DNA of 64,000 nt from Rhizobacter terrae (GTDB lineage Bacteria; Pseudomonadota; Gammaproteobacteria; Burkholderiales; Burkholderiaceae_C): the NCBI RefSeq assembly GCF_003852895.1, contig NZ_QUSW01000002.1, forward strand, positions 62,001-126,000. The letters are read 5' to 3'. How positions within the stretch are numbered: the first letter of the stretch is position 1; each line of letters opens with the position of its first letter. Below the pieces are notes generated by a model. It saw only the letters and a list, made by a program, of their open reading frames with translations, had not been told where the DNA came from and made no database searches. Position numbers and translations under genes: made by a program. Of this stretch, positions 56,204-64,000 are shown in pieces.

Positions 56204-56422
56204 GGCGGCATGGGCCAGGGGCTGCGTCTGTGGCGGCGAGCAGCGCAGCACCGAGGGGTGGCGCGCGCAGCGCGCTTCGTCTTCTGACTCACGGGGACTG
56301 TTTGACCAGAGCGCACCGCAGGGGCGCGGCGGGAGTTTCCCCGTGCACCCCTCGGTGCGAGCAGCACAGCGCAGTCGGCCGCAGGCCGACCGCCACAGCC
56401 GCAGCCCCTGGCCCATGCCGCC
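56204..56422 (-). repeat. Structured inverted-repeat element, copy B
   Basis: 219 bases bounded by a 33-bp inverted repeat with one mismatch (56204-56236 with 56390-56422), unrelated in sequence to that of copy A. Inner stem: GCACCGAGGGGTG (56248-56260) with CACCCCTCGGTGC (56346-56358), 13 bp perfect. Third stem: CACGGGG (56290-56296) with CCCCGTG (56339-56345). Read on the minus strand its core repeats the conserved blocks of copy A in the same order. Confidence 0.8.
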
Positions 56423-56447
56423 TGTCGCGACCCCACCCCGATCTCCG

Positions 56448-56477
56448 AAAAACAAAAAGCCCGGCAAAGCCGGGCCT
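56448..56477 (-). terminator. Rho-independent terminator of phaCAB
   Basis: On the minus strand GCCCGGC, loop TTT, GCCGGGC, then TTTTTGTTTTT. Lies about 25 bases after the phaB stop. Confidence 0.92.
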
Positions 56478-56500
56478 TCCGTCAAGCGAAGCAATCCGCC

Positions 56501-57238
56501 TCACCCCATGTGCAGACCACCGTTCACCGAGAAGTCCGCACCCGTGGCAAAGCCCGACTCATCCGAAGCCACCCACGCCACGATCGACGCGATGTCTTCG
56601 GGCGTGCCCAGGCGCTTCACCGGGATGCCGGCCACGATCTTGTCCAGCACGTCCTGGCGGATGGACTTGACCATGTCGGTGGCGATGTAGCCCGGGCTCA
56701 CGGTGTTCACCGTCACGCCCTTGTTGGCCACTTCCTGGGCCAGTGCCATCGTGAAGCCGTGCATGCCGGCCTTGGCGGCCGAATAGTTGGTCTGGCCGAA
56801 CTGGCCCTTCTCACCGTTCACCGAGCTGATGTTGATGATGCGGCCCCAGCCACGCTCCAGCATGTCGTCGATGACCTGCTTGGTCACATTGAACAGGCTC
56901 GTGAGGTTGGTCTCGATCACCGCGTCCCAGTCGGCGCGGCTCATCTTGCGGAACATGCCGTCACGCGTGATGCCGGCGTTGTTCACGAGCACGTCGATCG
57001 GGCCGTGTTCGCCCTTGGCCTTCTGGAAGGCAGCGACGGTCGAATCCCAGTCGCCCACATTGCCCACCGATGCGTAGAAGGTGTAGCCCAGGGCCTTCTG
57101 CTCACCCAGCCATTTGTCGAAATCGCGGCTCGGTCCACAGCCGGCGATCACCTTGAATCCGTCCTTGTGCAGGCGCTGGCACATCGAGGTACCGATGCCG
57201 CCCATGCCGCCTGTCACGTATGCCACTTTCTGGGTCAT
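56501..57238 (-). CDS. phaB: Acetoacetyl-CoA reductase
   Basis: NADPH-dependent short-chain dehydrogenase making (R)-3-hydroxybutyryl-CoA, the PHB monomer. 245 residues, the standard length. Cofactor motif VTGGMGGIGTSMCQRL at the start, NNAGITRDGMFRKM, and catalytic Ser-Tyr-Lys in NISSVNGEKGQFGQTNYSAAKAG. Third gene of the pha operon, 123 bases after phaA. Confidence 0.96.
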   Translation of the reverse strand: MTQKVAYVTGGMGGIGTSMCQRLHKDGFKVIAGCGPSRDFDKWLGEQKALGYTFYASVGNVGDWDSTVAAFQKAKGEHGPIDVLVNNAGITRDGMFRKMSRADWDAVIETNLTSLFNVTKQVIDDMLERGWGRIINISSVNGEKGQFGQTNYSAAKAGMHGFTMALAQEVANKGVTVNTVSPGYIATDMVKSIRQDVLDKIVAGIPVKRLGTPEDIASIVAWVASDESGFATGADFSVNGGLHMG

Positions 57239-57361
57239 TCTCTGCTCCTTCTTTCCTGCTGGTTCTCTGTGCTGGTTGTCGTGTCCGTACCGCGTGCCTC
57301 AAGCGTGGGCGCCCGAAGCACGCGGGTCAATCGGGTTCCCCCGAGGTTTCGTGGCCTTGTG

Positions 57362-58540
57362 TTACCGCTCGACGGTCAACGCAACGCCCATGCCGCCGCC
57401 GATGCACAGCGAGGCAATGCCCTTCTTGGCATTGCGGCGCTTCATCTCATGCAGCAAGGTGACGAGGATGCGCGCACCGGACGCGCCGATGGGGTGACCA
57501 ATGGCAATGGCACCGCCGTTGACGTTCACCTTGCTCGTGTCCCAGCCCATTTCCTTGTGCACCGCGCAGGCCTGGGCAGCGAAGGCTTCGTTGATCTCGA
57601 GCAGGTCAAGGTCGGCCGCCTTCCAGCCGGCGCGCTCCAGAGCGCGCTTGGAAGCCGGCACCGGGCCCATGCCCATGTAGGCCGGGTCCAGGCCCGCGGA
57701 GGCGTAGCTGGCGATGCGCGCCAGCGGCGTGAGGCCCAGCTGGTCGGCCTTCTTGGCGGTCATCACCACCAGACCGGCGGCGCCGTCGTTCAGGCCGGAG
57801 GCATTGCCCGCCGTCACCGAGCCGGCCTTGTCGAAGGCAGGGCGCAGGCCGGCCAGCGCTTCGGCGTTGGTCTTGCGGTTGATGAACTCATCCTTGTCGA
57901 AGACGACCGGGTCGCCCTTCTTCTGCGCAATGCTGAAGGGCACGATCTCATCGTTGAACTTGCCGGCATCCTGCGCGGCAGCGGCCTTTTGCTGCGAAGC
58001 CAGCGCGAGCGCGTCCTGCGCCTCGCGGCCGATCTCGTACTTCTTGGCCACGTTCTCGGCGGTGATGCCCATGTGGTACTGGTTGTAGACGTCCCACAGG
58101 CCGTCCGTGATCATCGTGTCCACGAGCTTCCAGTCGCCCATGCGCTGGCCGTCGCGCGAGTTGGGCAGCACGTGCGGTGACATGCTCATGCTTTCCTGGC
58201 CGCCGGCGATGATGATCTCGGAGTCGCCGTCACGGATGGCCTGCGCGGCCAGCATCACGGCCTTCAGGCCGGAGCCGCAGACCTTGTTGATGGTCATCGC
58301 GGGCACGCCGTGCGGCAGGCCAGCCTTGATCACGGCCTGGCGGGCCGGGTTCTGGCCGACGCCGGCCGTGAGCACCTGGCCCAGGATCACTTCATTGATC
58401 TGATCGCCGCTCAGCTTGGCGCGCTTGAGCAGGTCGCCGATCACGGCAGCGCCCAGCTCCGACGCGGGCGTCTTGGCCAGCGTGCCTCCGAATTTGCCAA
58501 CGGCAGTACGGGCGGCAGCAACGATCACGATGTCAGTCAT
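57362..58540 (-). CDS. phaA: Acetyl-CoA acetyltransferase (beta-ketothiolase)
   Basis: Condenses two acetyl-CoA to acetoacetyl-CoA. 392 residues from ATG 58540. Acyl-enzyme cysteine in [14 protein letters not shown] (about residue 88), His in [16 protein letters not shown] (about 348) and final Cys in [13 protein letters not shown] (about 378), all in place. Middle gene of phaC-phaA-phaB. Confidence 0.96.
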   Translation of the reverse strand: MTDIVIVAAARTAVGKFGGTLAKTPASELGAAVIGDLLKRAKLSGDQINEVILGQVLTAGVGQNPARQAVIKAGLPHGVPAMTINKVCGSGLKAVMLAAQAIRDGDSEIIIAGGQESMSMSPHVLPNSRDGQRMGDWKLVDTMITDGLWDVYNQYHMGITAENVAKKYEIGREAQDALALASQQKAAAAQDAGKFNDEIVPFSIAQKKGDPVVFDKDEFINRKTNAEALAGLRPAFDKAGSVTAGNASGLNDGAAGLVVMTAKKADQLGLTPLARIASYASAGLDPAYMGMGPVPASKRALERAGWKAADLDLLEINEAFAAQACAVHKEMGWDTSKVNVNGGAIAIGHPIGASGARILVTLLHEMKRRNAKKGIASLCIGGGMGVALTVER

Positions 58541-58578
58541 GGCAAATCTCCGATGGATGTGAAACGTGGGACGGGCGG

Positions 58579-60345
58579 TCAGGCCTTCTGCTTGACGTAG
58601 CGCCCAGGAGCGGGTTCGATGGGTTTGTGGGTGCGGTTGCCCGGCGCCTTGGGCGCGGCCACCAACTTGCCGGACGTTGCCTGGAGCCACTGCGACCAGT
58701 CCGGCCACCAGCTGCCTGCGTGCTCGCCGGCCTTGTCGAACCAGGCATCGGCCTTGGCCGGCAACGCGGCGCTCGAGCCGATCCAGTGGCTGCGCTTCTT
58801 CTTGGCCGGCGGGTTGATCACGCCTGCGATGTGCCCCGAGGCGCCCAGCACGAAGCGCTTCTTGCCCGAGAGCACGTGGGCATTGCGGTAGGCCGCATCC
58901 CAGGGAACGATGTGGTCTTCCTTCGAGGCGTAGATGTAGGCCGGTACATCGACCAGGCCCAGGTCCAGCTTCTCGCCGCAGACCACTGCCTTGCCGGGTT
59001 CCTTCAGGTTGTTCTCGAGGTAGGTGTTGCGCAGGTACCAGCAGAACATCGGCCCCGGCAGGTTGGTGCTGTCGCTGTTCCAGTAGAGCAGGTCGAACGG
59101 TGGCGGCGTCTCGCCCTTCAGGTAGTTGCCCACGACGTAGTTCCACACCAGGTCGTTGGGCCGAAGGAAGCTGAAGGTGGATGCGAGCTCGCTGCCCTTG
59201 AGCAGCCCGCCTTCGGCCGGGCTGTTCGGGCCGATGGTCATCTCGCGCATCTGCACCGCGGCCTCGTCGATGAAGAGATCCAGCACGCCGGTGTCTTCGA
59301 AGTCGAGGAAGGTGGTGAGCAGCGTCACGCTGGCCGCCGGCTTCTCGCCGCGGGCAGCCAGCACGGCCAGAGCCGTCGCAAGGACCGTGCCGCCGATGCA
59401 GAAGCCCAGCGTGTTCATCGTCTCGCTGCCAGTGATCTCCTGCACCGTGCGGACGGCGCGGATGGCGCCTTCCTCGATGTAGTCGTCCCAGCCCAGCTTG
59501 CTCATGGACTCGTCGGCATTGCGCCAGCTCACCACGAACAGGCGATGCCCCTGCTCCACCGTGTAGCGGATGAAGGAGTTCTCCGGCTGCAGGTCGAGGA
59601 TGTAGAACTTGTTGATGCATGGCGGCACGAAGAGCATCGGCACCTCGTGTACCTTGGGCGTCAGCGGCTTGTATTCGATGAGCTGGAACAGCTCGTTCTC
59701 GAACACCACCGAGCCCTCGGTGGTGGCCACGTTGCGGCCCACCTCGAACACGCTTTCGTCGGTCTGCGACACATGCCCTTGCTGGATGTCCTTGAGCAGG
59801 TGCTGCAGGCCCTGGGCAATGCTCTCGCCCTTGGTTTCGAGCGCCTTGCGCTGCGCCTCGGGGTTCAGCGCCAGGTAGTTGCTGGGCGACGCCGCCTCGA
59901 TCCATTGCTGCACGGCGAAGCGGATGCGCTGCTTCGTCTTCGCATCGCCTTCGACCTGCTCGGCCATCTGCATCAGCGTGCGGGCGTTCAGCAGGTACAT
60001 CTGTGCCATGTAGGCGGCGGCGGGGTTGTCGACCCACTCGTTGGCAGCGAAACGGCGGTCGCCGATGGGCGCCTTGGGAGCGGCCTTGCCATCACCGTTG
60101 TTGGCGGCCTGCAGGCGCTGGAGCGACTGGTTCCACAGTGCGGTGGCCTGCTGGATGTATTCGGTCTGGACCTGGCTCAGCGCCGGCAGCGGCAGGCTCA
60201 GGCCCTGCATGGACTTCAAGACTTCACCGACCGTGGAGCCGAAGGCGCGGGCGGTCTCGTCGGCATTGGGGAACGGGGGGGTGGACGTGGCGGCCTTGCC
60301 GGGACCTGCCTTGGCGGTTCGTGCCGCCGGTGCTTTGCTGCTCAC
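58579..60345 (-). CDS. phaC: Class I polyhydroxyalkanoate synthase
   Basis: Polymerises (R)-3-hydroxyacyl-CoA on the granule surface. Catalytic cysteine in [14 protein letters not shown] (lipase-like box, about residue 316), plus Asp in [13 protein letters not shown] and His in [17 protein letters not shown] at 60345, 5 bases after GAGGAGAC, gives 588 residues and begins [13 protein letters not shown]; the ATGs further upstream have no ribosome site and add non-family sequence. First gene of the operon, with phaZ far off at 11-12 kb. Confidence 0.93.
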   Translation of the reverse strand: MSSKAPAARTAKAGPGKAATSTPPFPNADETARAFGSTVGEVLKSMQGLSLPLPALSQVQTEYIQQATALWNQSLQRLQAANNGDGKAAPKAPIGDRRFAANEWVDNPAAAYMAQMYLLNARTLMQMAEQVEGDAKTKQRIRFAVQQWIEAASPSNYLALNPEAQRKALETKGESIAQGLQHLLKDIQQGHVSQTDESVFEVGRNVATTEGSVVFENELFQLIEYKPLTPKVHEVPMLFVPPCINKFYILDLQPENSFIRYTVEQGHRLFVVSWRNADESMSKLGWDDYIEEGAIRAVRTVQEITGSETMNTLGFCIGGTVLATALAVLAARGEKPAASVTLLTTFLDFEDTGVLDLFIDEAAVQMREMTIGPNSPAEGGLLKGSELASTFSFLRPNDLVWNYVVGNYLKGETPPPFDLLYWNSDSTNLPGPMFCWYLRNTYLENNLKEPGKAVVCGEKLDLGLVDVPAYIYASKEDHIVPWDAAYRNAHVLSGKKRFVLGASGHIAGVINPPAKKKRSHWIGSSAALPAKADAWFDKAGEHAGSWWPDWSQWLQATSGKLVAAPKAPGNRTHKPIEPAPGRYVKQKA

Positions 60346-60471
60346 TCGTCTCCTCGCTTCGGTTGGATCGGTCCGAATGTGATGTGATTCACCTTTGTAC
60401 GCCGGTTCGCTGACCTCATGATGACCCATCTCAAGAAGGCCACCTCGGGAGCATGCGCGAAAACCGCCGAA

Positions 60472-60502
60472 CAATTTTCATATTGTAGATTCAATTTTCA
60501 TA
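60472..60502. promoter_or_regulatory. 20-bp-spaced direct repeat in the phaC upstream region
   Basis: CAATTTTCATA occurs at 60472-60482 and again at 60492-60502, exactly 20 bases apart (two helical turns), in an AT-rich island between phaC and a divergent small gene. On the minus strand it includes TACAAT, a possible -10 for phaC. Looks like a tandem operator or UP-type element; binding protein unknown. Confidence 0.5.
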
Positions 60503-60509
60503 ATTCGGC

Positions 60510-60770
60510 ATGTATCTCGTAGCAATCGCATGGATATACGTGGTGCTGATGATGGCCGTGGCCGAGGCGACCAGCCCGCAGGGAACGCTCCTCGGGGCCT
60601 TCTTCACCTTCTTGCTCTATGGAGCGCTGCCGCTGTCGATCGTCATGTACCTGCTGCGAACACCGCACCGCAGACGCATGAGGCGTGCCAGGGAGGAAGA
60701 AGAGGCGAAGACGGGCGAGCAGGAGCCGCCGGCAGAGGCGCCGGCAGTCGGTGACACCGAACAGCGCTAG
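60510..60770 (+). CDS. Small membrane protein
   Basis: 86 residues. Two helices (about 3-20 and 28-50: LLGAFFTFLLYGALPLSIVMYLL), then a basic patch RTPHRRRMRRARE and an acidic tail. Divergent from phaC and convergent with pgeF (overlapping by 4 bases). Homologues of this kind are frequent beside Burkholderiales metabolic genes and have no known role. No strong ribosome site. Confidence 0.6.
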   Translation: MYLVAIAWIYVVLMMAVAEATSPQGTLLGAFFTFLLYGALPLSIVMYLLRTPHRRRMRRAREEEEAKTGEQEPPAEAPAVGDTEQR

Positions 60771-61510
60771 GTCAGCCAGACCAGGGCGGCCATGCGCCCC
60801 GTGGTCTTGTCCCGGCGGAACGAGAAGAAGCGGTTCGCTTCCAGGAAGGTGTCCCAGCGGCCACCTTCGACGCCTGCCCCGGCCTGCTCCAAGCGGGCAC
60901 GCGCCAGTCCCGGCAGGTCGGCCAGCCACTTGCCTGGCGCATGAGGCTTGAAGTACGTGGTGGGCGCCGACGGATTGGCCCCGAAGGCCTGCAGCACGTC
61001 CGCACCGACCTCGAAGCTTTTCGGCCCGATGCACGCCCCCAGCCAGGTGTGGACCTGGGCCGGCTGGCAGCCCGCGGCCTCGCACACTGCCTGCAGGGTC
61101 GCCTCCACCACCCCACTGGCCAGCCCGCGCCAGCCGGCATGGGCCGCCCCCACCGCCCCGGGCGCGGCAAACAGCACCGGCAGGCAATCCGCCACCTGGA
61201 CCGCGCAGGCGATTCCGCGCTCTGTGGTCACGCTCGCATCGGCCTCGCGAACAATCGCACCCGGCACCGCATCCATGGCCGTCAGCCGCACCACCTTGGC
61301 GCCATGCACCTGATTCAGGTAGACGGGCGTGCGTCCCACCGCCTCGGCCAGCAGGCGCAGGTTGCTCTGCACGGACTTCTCGTTGTCGCCGATGCCCTGC
61401 CGCAGGTTCATGCTGTCGAAAGGCTCCGCGCTGAAGCCGCCGCGGCGCGTGGTCATCACCGCGCCGACACCTCGCGCGTGCCAGTCGGGGATGAGCCAGT
61501 CAGGATGCAT
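60767..61510 (-). CDS. pgeF: Peptidoglycan editing factor PgeF (YfiH/laccase domain)
   Basis: 247 residues. Cu-oxidase_4/YfiH fold: N-terminal WHARGVGAVMTTRRGGFS, DCLPVLFA and HAGWRGLASGVVEATL, with the metal-binding histidine and cysteine residues retained; AWLGACIGPKSFEVG near the C-terminus. E. coli YfiH removes misincorporated serine from peptidoglycan precursors; older annotations call it polyphenol oxidase. Overlaps the next gene upstream by 11 bases. Confidence 0.9.
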   Translation of the reverse strand: MHPDWLIPDWHARGVGAVMTTRRGGFSAEPFDSMNLRQGIGDNEKSVQSNLRLLAEAVGRTPVYLNQVHGAKVVRLTAMDAVPGAIVREADASVTTERGIACAVQVADCLPVLFAAPGAVGAAHAGWRGLASGVVEATLQAVCEAAGCQPAQVHTWLGACIGPKSFEVGADVLQAFGANPSAPTTYFKPHAPGKWLADLPGLARARLEQAGAGVEGGRWDTFLEANRFFSFRRDKTTGRMAALVWLT

Positions 61511-62144
61511 CGGGGCAGGCCGACGGCTGGGTGCTCTTGAAGGCGTCCAGCGCCATGCATTCCTGGTGGATGCGCATCACGGTCGGCACGTGGTCGAGCC
61601 GGCAATCCATGCGTTGCGCGTTGAAGATCTGCGGCACCAGCACCGTGTCGGCCAGCGTCGGCGTGTCGCCGTGGCAGAAGCGGCCGGTCTGCGGGCTCTT
61701 GGCGAGCTGCTGCTCCAGCGTGTCCAGCCCCGTCTCCACCCAATGCCGGTACCAGCGGTTCTTGTCGTCCTCGCTCACCTTCATCTCGTGCACGAGGTAG
61801 CGCAGCACCCGCAGGTTGTCGATGGGATGAATCTCGCAGGCGATGTCCAGCGCCAGGGCCCGCACCCGTGCCCGCTCCGCCGGTGCGGCCGGCAGCAGCG
61901 GTGGCTGCGGATGCGTCTCCTCCAGGTACTCGATGATCGCCAGGGACTGCGAGAGCACGTGGTCGCCGTCTTGCAGCAAGGGCACGAGCTTGGCCGGCGT
62001 CATCTCCGAGAACGGCGGCTTGAGCTGCTCGTTCTTCAGCAGGTGCACGGGCACGTATTCATAGCTCAAGCCCTTGAGCGCCAGCGCGATGCGCACCCGG
62101 TACGACGCCGAGGAACGGAAGTAGTTGTAGAGCGTGAGCGCCAT
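61500..62144 (-). CDS. maiA: Zeta-class GST: maleylacetoacetate/maleylpyruvate isomerase
   Basis: 214 residues. N-terminal thioredoxin-fold YNYFRSSASYRVRIAL carries the zeta-class motif SSAxYRVRIAL, where Ser acts with glutathione; LVPLLQDGDHVLSQSLAIIEYLEE follows, then an all-helical domain. Converts maleylacetoacetate to fumarylacetoacetate (tyrosine route) or maleylpyruvate to fumarylpyruvate (gentisate route). The FAH-family gene 4 bases upstream does the next step; which pathway is undecided, since no dioxygenase gene is in view. Confidence 0.88.
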   Translation of the reverse strand: MALTLYNYFRSSASYRVRIALALKGLSYEYVPVHLLKNEQLKPPFSEMTPAKLVPLLQDGDHVLSQSLAIIEYLEETHPQPPLLPAAPAERARVRALALDIACEIHPIDNLRVLRYLVHEMKVSEDDKNRWYRHWVETGLDTLEQQLAKSPQTGRFCHGDTPTLADTVLVPQIFNAQRMDCRLDHVPTVMRIHQECMALDAFKSTQPSACPDAS

Positions 62145-62148
62145 GGCC

Positions 62149-62856
62149 TCAGCCCTGGACGATCTTCACCGACAGCGACCCCACGCCCTCCACGCTGGCC
62201 TCCAGCGTGTCGCCCGACACCACGGCGGCCACGCCTTCGGGCGTGCCGGTGAAGATGAGGTCGCCCGGCGCCAGCTCCCAGGCGGCCGAGAGCTGCTCGA
62301 TGATTTCCGGAATGCTCCAGATCAGCTTGCCGATGCTGCTGGTCTGCCGAACCTCGCCGTTCACCTTGAGCTCGATGCGCGTCTCGGGCCCCACCTTGGC
62401 CTGCTGGGCGGGCACCACCGGCCCGATGGGTGCGGCTTCGTCGAAGCCCTTGCCGATGCACCAGGGCCGGCCCTGCTTCTTCATGTCGTTCTGCAGGTCG
62501 CGGCGGGTCATGTCCAGCCCGACCGCATAACCCCACACGTGGTCCATGGCCGATGCGGCCGGAATGTTGCGCCCGCCCTTGCCGATGGCCACCACCAGCT
62601 CCACCTCGTGGTGCAGGCTTTGGGTGAGGCTCGGGTAGCGCATGGCCGCCACCTCGCCTTCGATGGCAGGCAGCACCGCGTCCGCGGGCTTCATGAAGAA
62701 GAACGGCGCCTCGCGGCCGGTATGGCCCATCTCGATGGCGTGCTCCACGTAGTTGCGCCCCACGCAGTAGATGCGGTGGACAGGGAACTGGTCGCCGGTG
62801 GCGCCGCCCTTGACGGGCACAGTGGCGACACGGGGGGCGGGAATGACATATGCCAT
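62149..62856 (-). CDS. Fumarylacetoacetate hydrolase-family enzyme
   Basis: 235 residues from ATG 62856. FAH fold with [18 protein letters not shown] at the start, metal ligands E/D in [11 protein letters not shown] and [15 protein letters not shown], and [12 protein letters not shown] near the end. The length and VGRNY motif are those of small fumarylpyruvate/acylpyruvate hydrolases (NagK-like) rather than of 420-residue FahA. A 35-residue upstream extension was rejected. Pairs with the GST isomerase. Confidence 0.87.
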   Translation of the reverse strand: MAYVIPAPRVATVPVKGGATGDQFPVHRIYCVGRNYVEHAIEMGHTGREAPFFFMKPADAVLPAIEGEVAAMRYPSLTQSLHHEVELVVAIGKGGRNIPAASAMDHVWGYAVGLDMTRRDLQNDMKKQGRPWCIGKGFDEAAPIGPVVPAQQAKVGPETRIELKVNGEVRQTSSIGKLIWSIPEIIEQLSAAWELAPGDLIFTGTPEGVAAVVSGDTLEASVEGVGSLSVKIVQG

Positions 62857-62952
62857 GGGAAAGTCCTTCGCGGTGCTCGCGCGATGATGCCACGACGCGT
62901 CGACAAACTCTTCCAGCCAGGGCCGGCAAATCGGCAGCAATCCCAGCGCCGG

Positions 62953-62978
62953 CCGCATCACTCGGGGGAGTGATGCGG
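62953..62978. other. Perfect stem-loop without T-run
   Basis: CCGCATCACTC, loop GGGG, GAGTGATGCGG: an 11-bp perfect stem between the stop of the 77-residue gene and the start of the FAH-family gene (both minus). No T-run on either side, so a Rho-independent role is unlikely; could be an mRNA stabiliser or operator. Confidence 0.55.
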
Positions 62979-62987
62979 GGGCGCCAC

Positions 62988-63221
62988 CTAACTCAGCTTC
63001 AGCGTGTACTTGCCAATTGGGTCTTCACGGGAAATACCACTGAATTCGATCTCTACTTGATACCCGTCCCGGCGCTTCTTGGCGGCCAGAAACCTGGCGG
63101 CGGCGCCCTGTTCCCGGATATGAGCCTCGTCGACGGTCTCCGTCACAGCGCCACTCGGGTACTCCACCTTGATGTCGAATTTTGGGTATTCAATGGGTCC
63201 GTCTCTCTTGAACCAAGACAT
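62988..63221 (-). CDS. Hypothetical small protein
   Basis: 77 residues from ATG 63221, with AAGGAG 7 bases upstream. Not recognised. Mostly predicted beta strands and one helix ([21 protein letters not shown], then [28 protein letters not shown]), no signal or membrane segment. A longer upstream reading has no family-like sequence and was rejected. Confidence 0.65.
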   Translation of the reverse strand: MSWFKRDGPIEYPKFDIKVEYPSGAVTETVDEAHIREQGAAARFLAAKKRRDGYQVEIEFSGISREDPIGKYTLKLS

Positions 63222-63585
63222 ATCTTTCTCCTTGTTCTGATTGATCACCCTTGCTCCGAACGGAGCTCGGCTTTGGATGCCGCAGGCCGTGACGCCGCCT
63301 GCCGTCGGCTCCGCACTCAACGCGATCGTCGAGTCCCGCAAACGAGCGAGCTGTTTGCGAAGTCGCCGCATCCGAAGACCCTGGGGCCAGGGTTTCGCCA
63401 TCGTGGCTCGTCAGTCCGGGTCGGCGCGCGTGGCAGCCCCCTTGCGACGCGGACGCGTGGTGGCTGCACGCGCCATTTCCCCATGAACCAGTGTCCCGTG
63501 CCAGCCGAAACCACCGTCTGGCCGCGCCCATTTCGGCTGAATACCCGCGTTCTCCCCGGCAGGACACGGGCGCTAAACTCATCGG
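63222..63585. other. Intergenic region, no gene seen
   Basis: 364 bases between two divergent genes. Moderately lower coding bias, no convincing promoter, repeat or RNA structure recognised. Readings such as 63241-63486 lack a ribosome site. Confidence 0.4.
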
Positions 63586-64000
63586 ATGTTCGAAGCGCGC
63601 AGCATCAAGTTCTGCAAGGCCTGCGGCGGCGAGGCCCGCTACGCCATCCCTCCCGACGACAACCGCGAGCGCGCCACCTGCACGGTGTGCGGCACCATCC
63701 ACTACGAGAACCCGCTGAACGTGGTGGGCACGGTGCCGGTGTGGAACGACAAGGTGCTGCTGTGCAAGCGCAACATCGAACCGCGCCTGGGGTACTGGAC
63801 GCTGCCCGCCGGCTTCATGGAGCTGGGCGAAACCACGTTGGAAGGCGCCTTGCGCGAGACGGTGGAAGAAGCCGGCGCCCGCGTGGACATGAAGGGCCTG
63901 TTCACCGTGCTGAACGTGGTGCGCGTGGGCCAGGTGCATTTCTTCTACCTCGCCAACCTGCGCGACACCGACTTCGCGCCGGGGCCCGAGACCATCGAGG
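63586..64000 (+). CDS. NUDIX hydrolase with zinc-ribbon N-terminus (partial)
   Basis: Starts at ATG 63586 and runs off the window after 138 codons. N-terminal four-Cys zinc ribbon CKACGG...CTVCG (about 10-35), then the NUDIX box [23 protein letters not shown] (about 77-99), with all metal ligands present. This architecture matches NADH pyrophosphatase/ADP-ribose-type NUDIX enzymes of the NudC-like or DR-type group; substrate cannot be fixed without the C-terminus. Confidence 0.85.
   Translation, partial: MFEARSIKFCKACGGEARYAIPPDDNRERATCTVCGTIHYENPLNVVGTVPVWNDKVLLCKRNIEPRLGYWTLPAGFMELGETTLEGALRETVEEAGARVDMKGLFTVLNVVRVGQVHFFYLANLRDTDFAPGPETIE

Noticed and set aside
55877-56500. Short reading frames (for example 55873-56061, 56161-56670) as genes or a transposase remnant
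   Set aside because: They are low-complexity readings through the inverted repeats, on both strands, without ribosome sites or family motifs.

Overview
This is a 64-kb stretch of a GC-rich chromosome, almost certainly a betaproteobacterium of the order Burkholderiales (Comamonadaceae or a close relative). The basis is gene content and order rather than a marker gene: the complete iscRSUA-hscBA-fdx cluster, a phaC-phaA-phaB polyester operon plus phaZ depolymerase, a zapB-like/zapA/6S RNA block, sigma-54 promoters on a nas nitrate-assimilation locus, and uniformly high GC codon use. There is no prophage, transposase, CRISPR array, tRNA or rRNA gene. It is mostly core chromosome with a few accessory islets.

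Layout. 1-1.8 kb: end of a nitrate/taurine-type ABC importer operon (nrtB, nrtC/D). 1.9-7.5 kb (minus): Fe-S cluster assembly operon with a probable IscR-controlled promoter and an intrinsic terminator inside it. 7.5-18.4 kb: uvrB, an aspartate/aromatic aminotransferase, phaZ, rnfB, a translationally coupled binding protein/hybrid histidine kinase pair, two very small genes, nth and a GAF protein. 18.4-25 kb: a TPR-carrying Ser/Thr kinase and an ECF sigma factor, divergent from a three-gene set ending in a phospholipase that resembles spider-venom sphingomyelinase D fused to a PLAT domain. This is the least ordinary coding region. 24.9-29.8 kb (minus): vitamin B12 uptake genes (btuB-C-D-F) behind a cobalamin riboswitch. 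29.8-33 kb: zapB-like, zapA, 6S RNA, an EVE-domain protein, a TauE-type exporter and a degenerate GGDEF protein.

33.1-46.1 kb is the nitrate-assimilation locus. An ANTAR RNA-binding regulator with a C-terminal PilJ-type sensor is divergent from a NarK-type transporter that has a near-consensus sigma-54 promoter. A PP2C-phosphatase/kinase fusion sits in reverse orientation, and a second sigma-54 promoter then drives nirB, an exported PilJ-domain protein, nirD, nasA, ybiB and cobA with tight overlaps. Together they import nitrate, reduce it through nitrite to ammonium and supply siroheme precursor, with control at promoter and probably leader-RNA level.

46-56 kb: sterol desaturase-like protein, MFS transporter, BaiN/YhiN-type flavoprotein, rpsU-yqeY, a small phosphatase-like protein, a cache-domain two-component system and a TRAP transporter without its binding protein. 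55.9-56.45 kb has no credible gene but holds two inverted, diverged copies of one structured element whose stems differ by compensatory changes, the best non-coding novelty here. 56.5-60.5 kb (minus): phaC-phaA-phaB. 60.5-64 kb: a small membrane protein, pgeF, a zeta-class GST isomerase with a fumarylacetoacetate-hydrolase-family enzyme, a small hypothetical gene, and the start of a NUDIX hydrolase cut by the window end.
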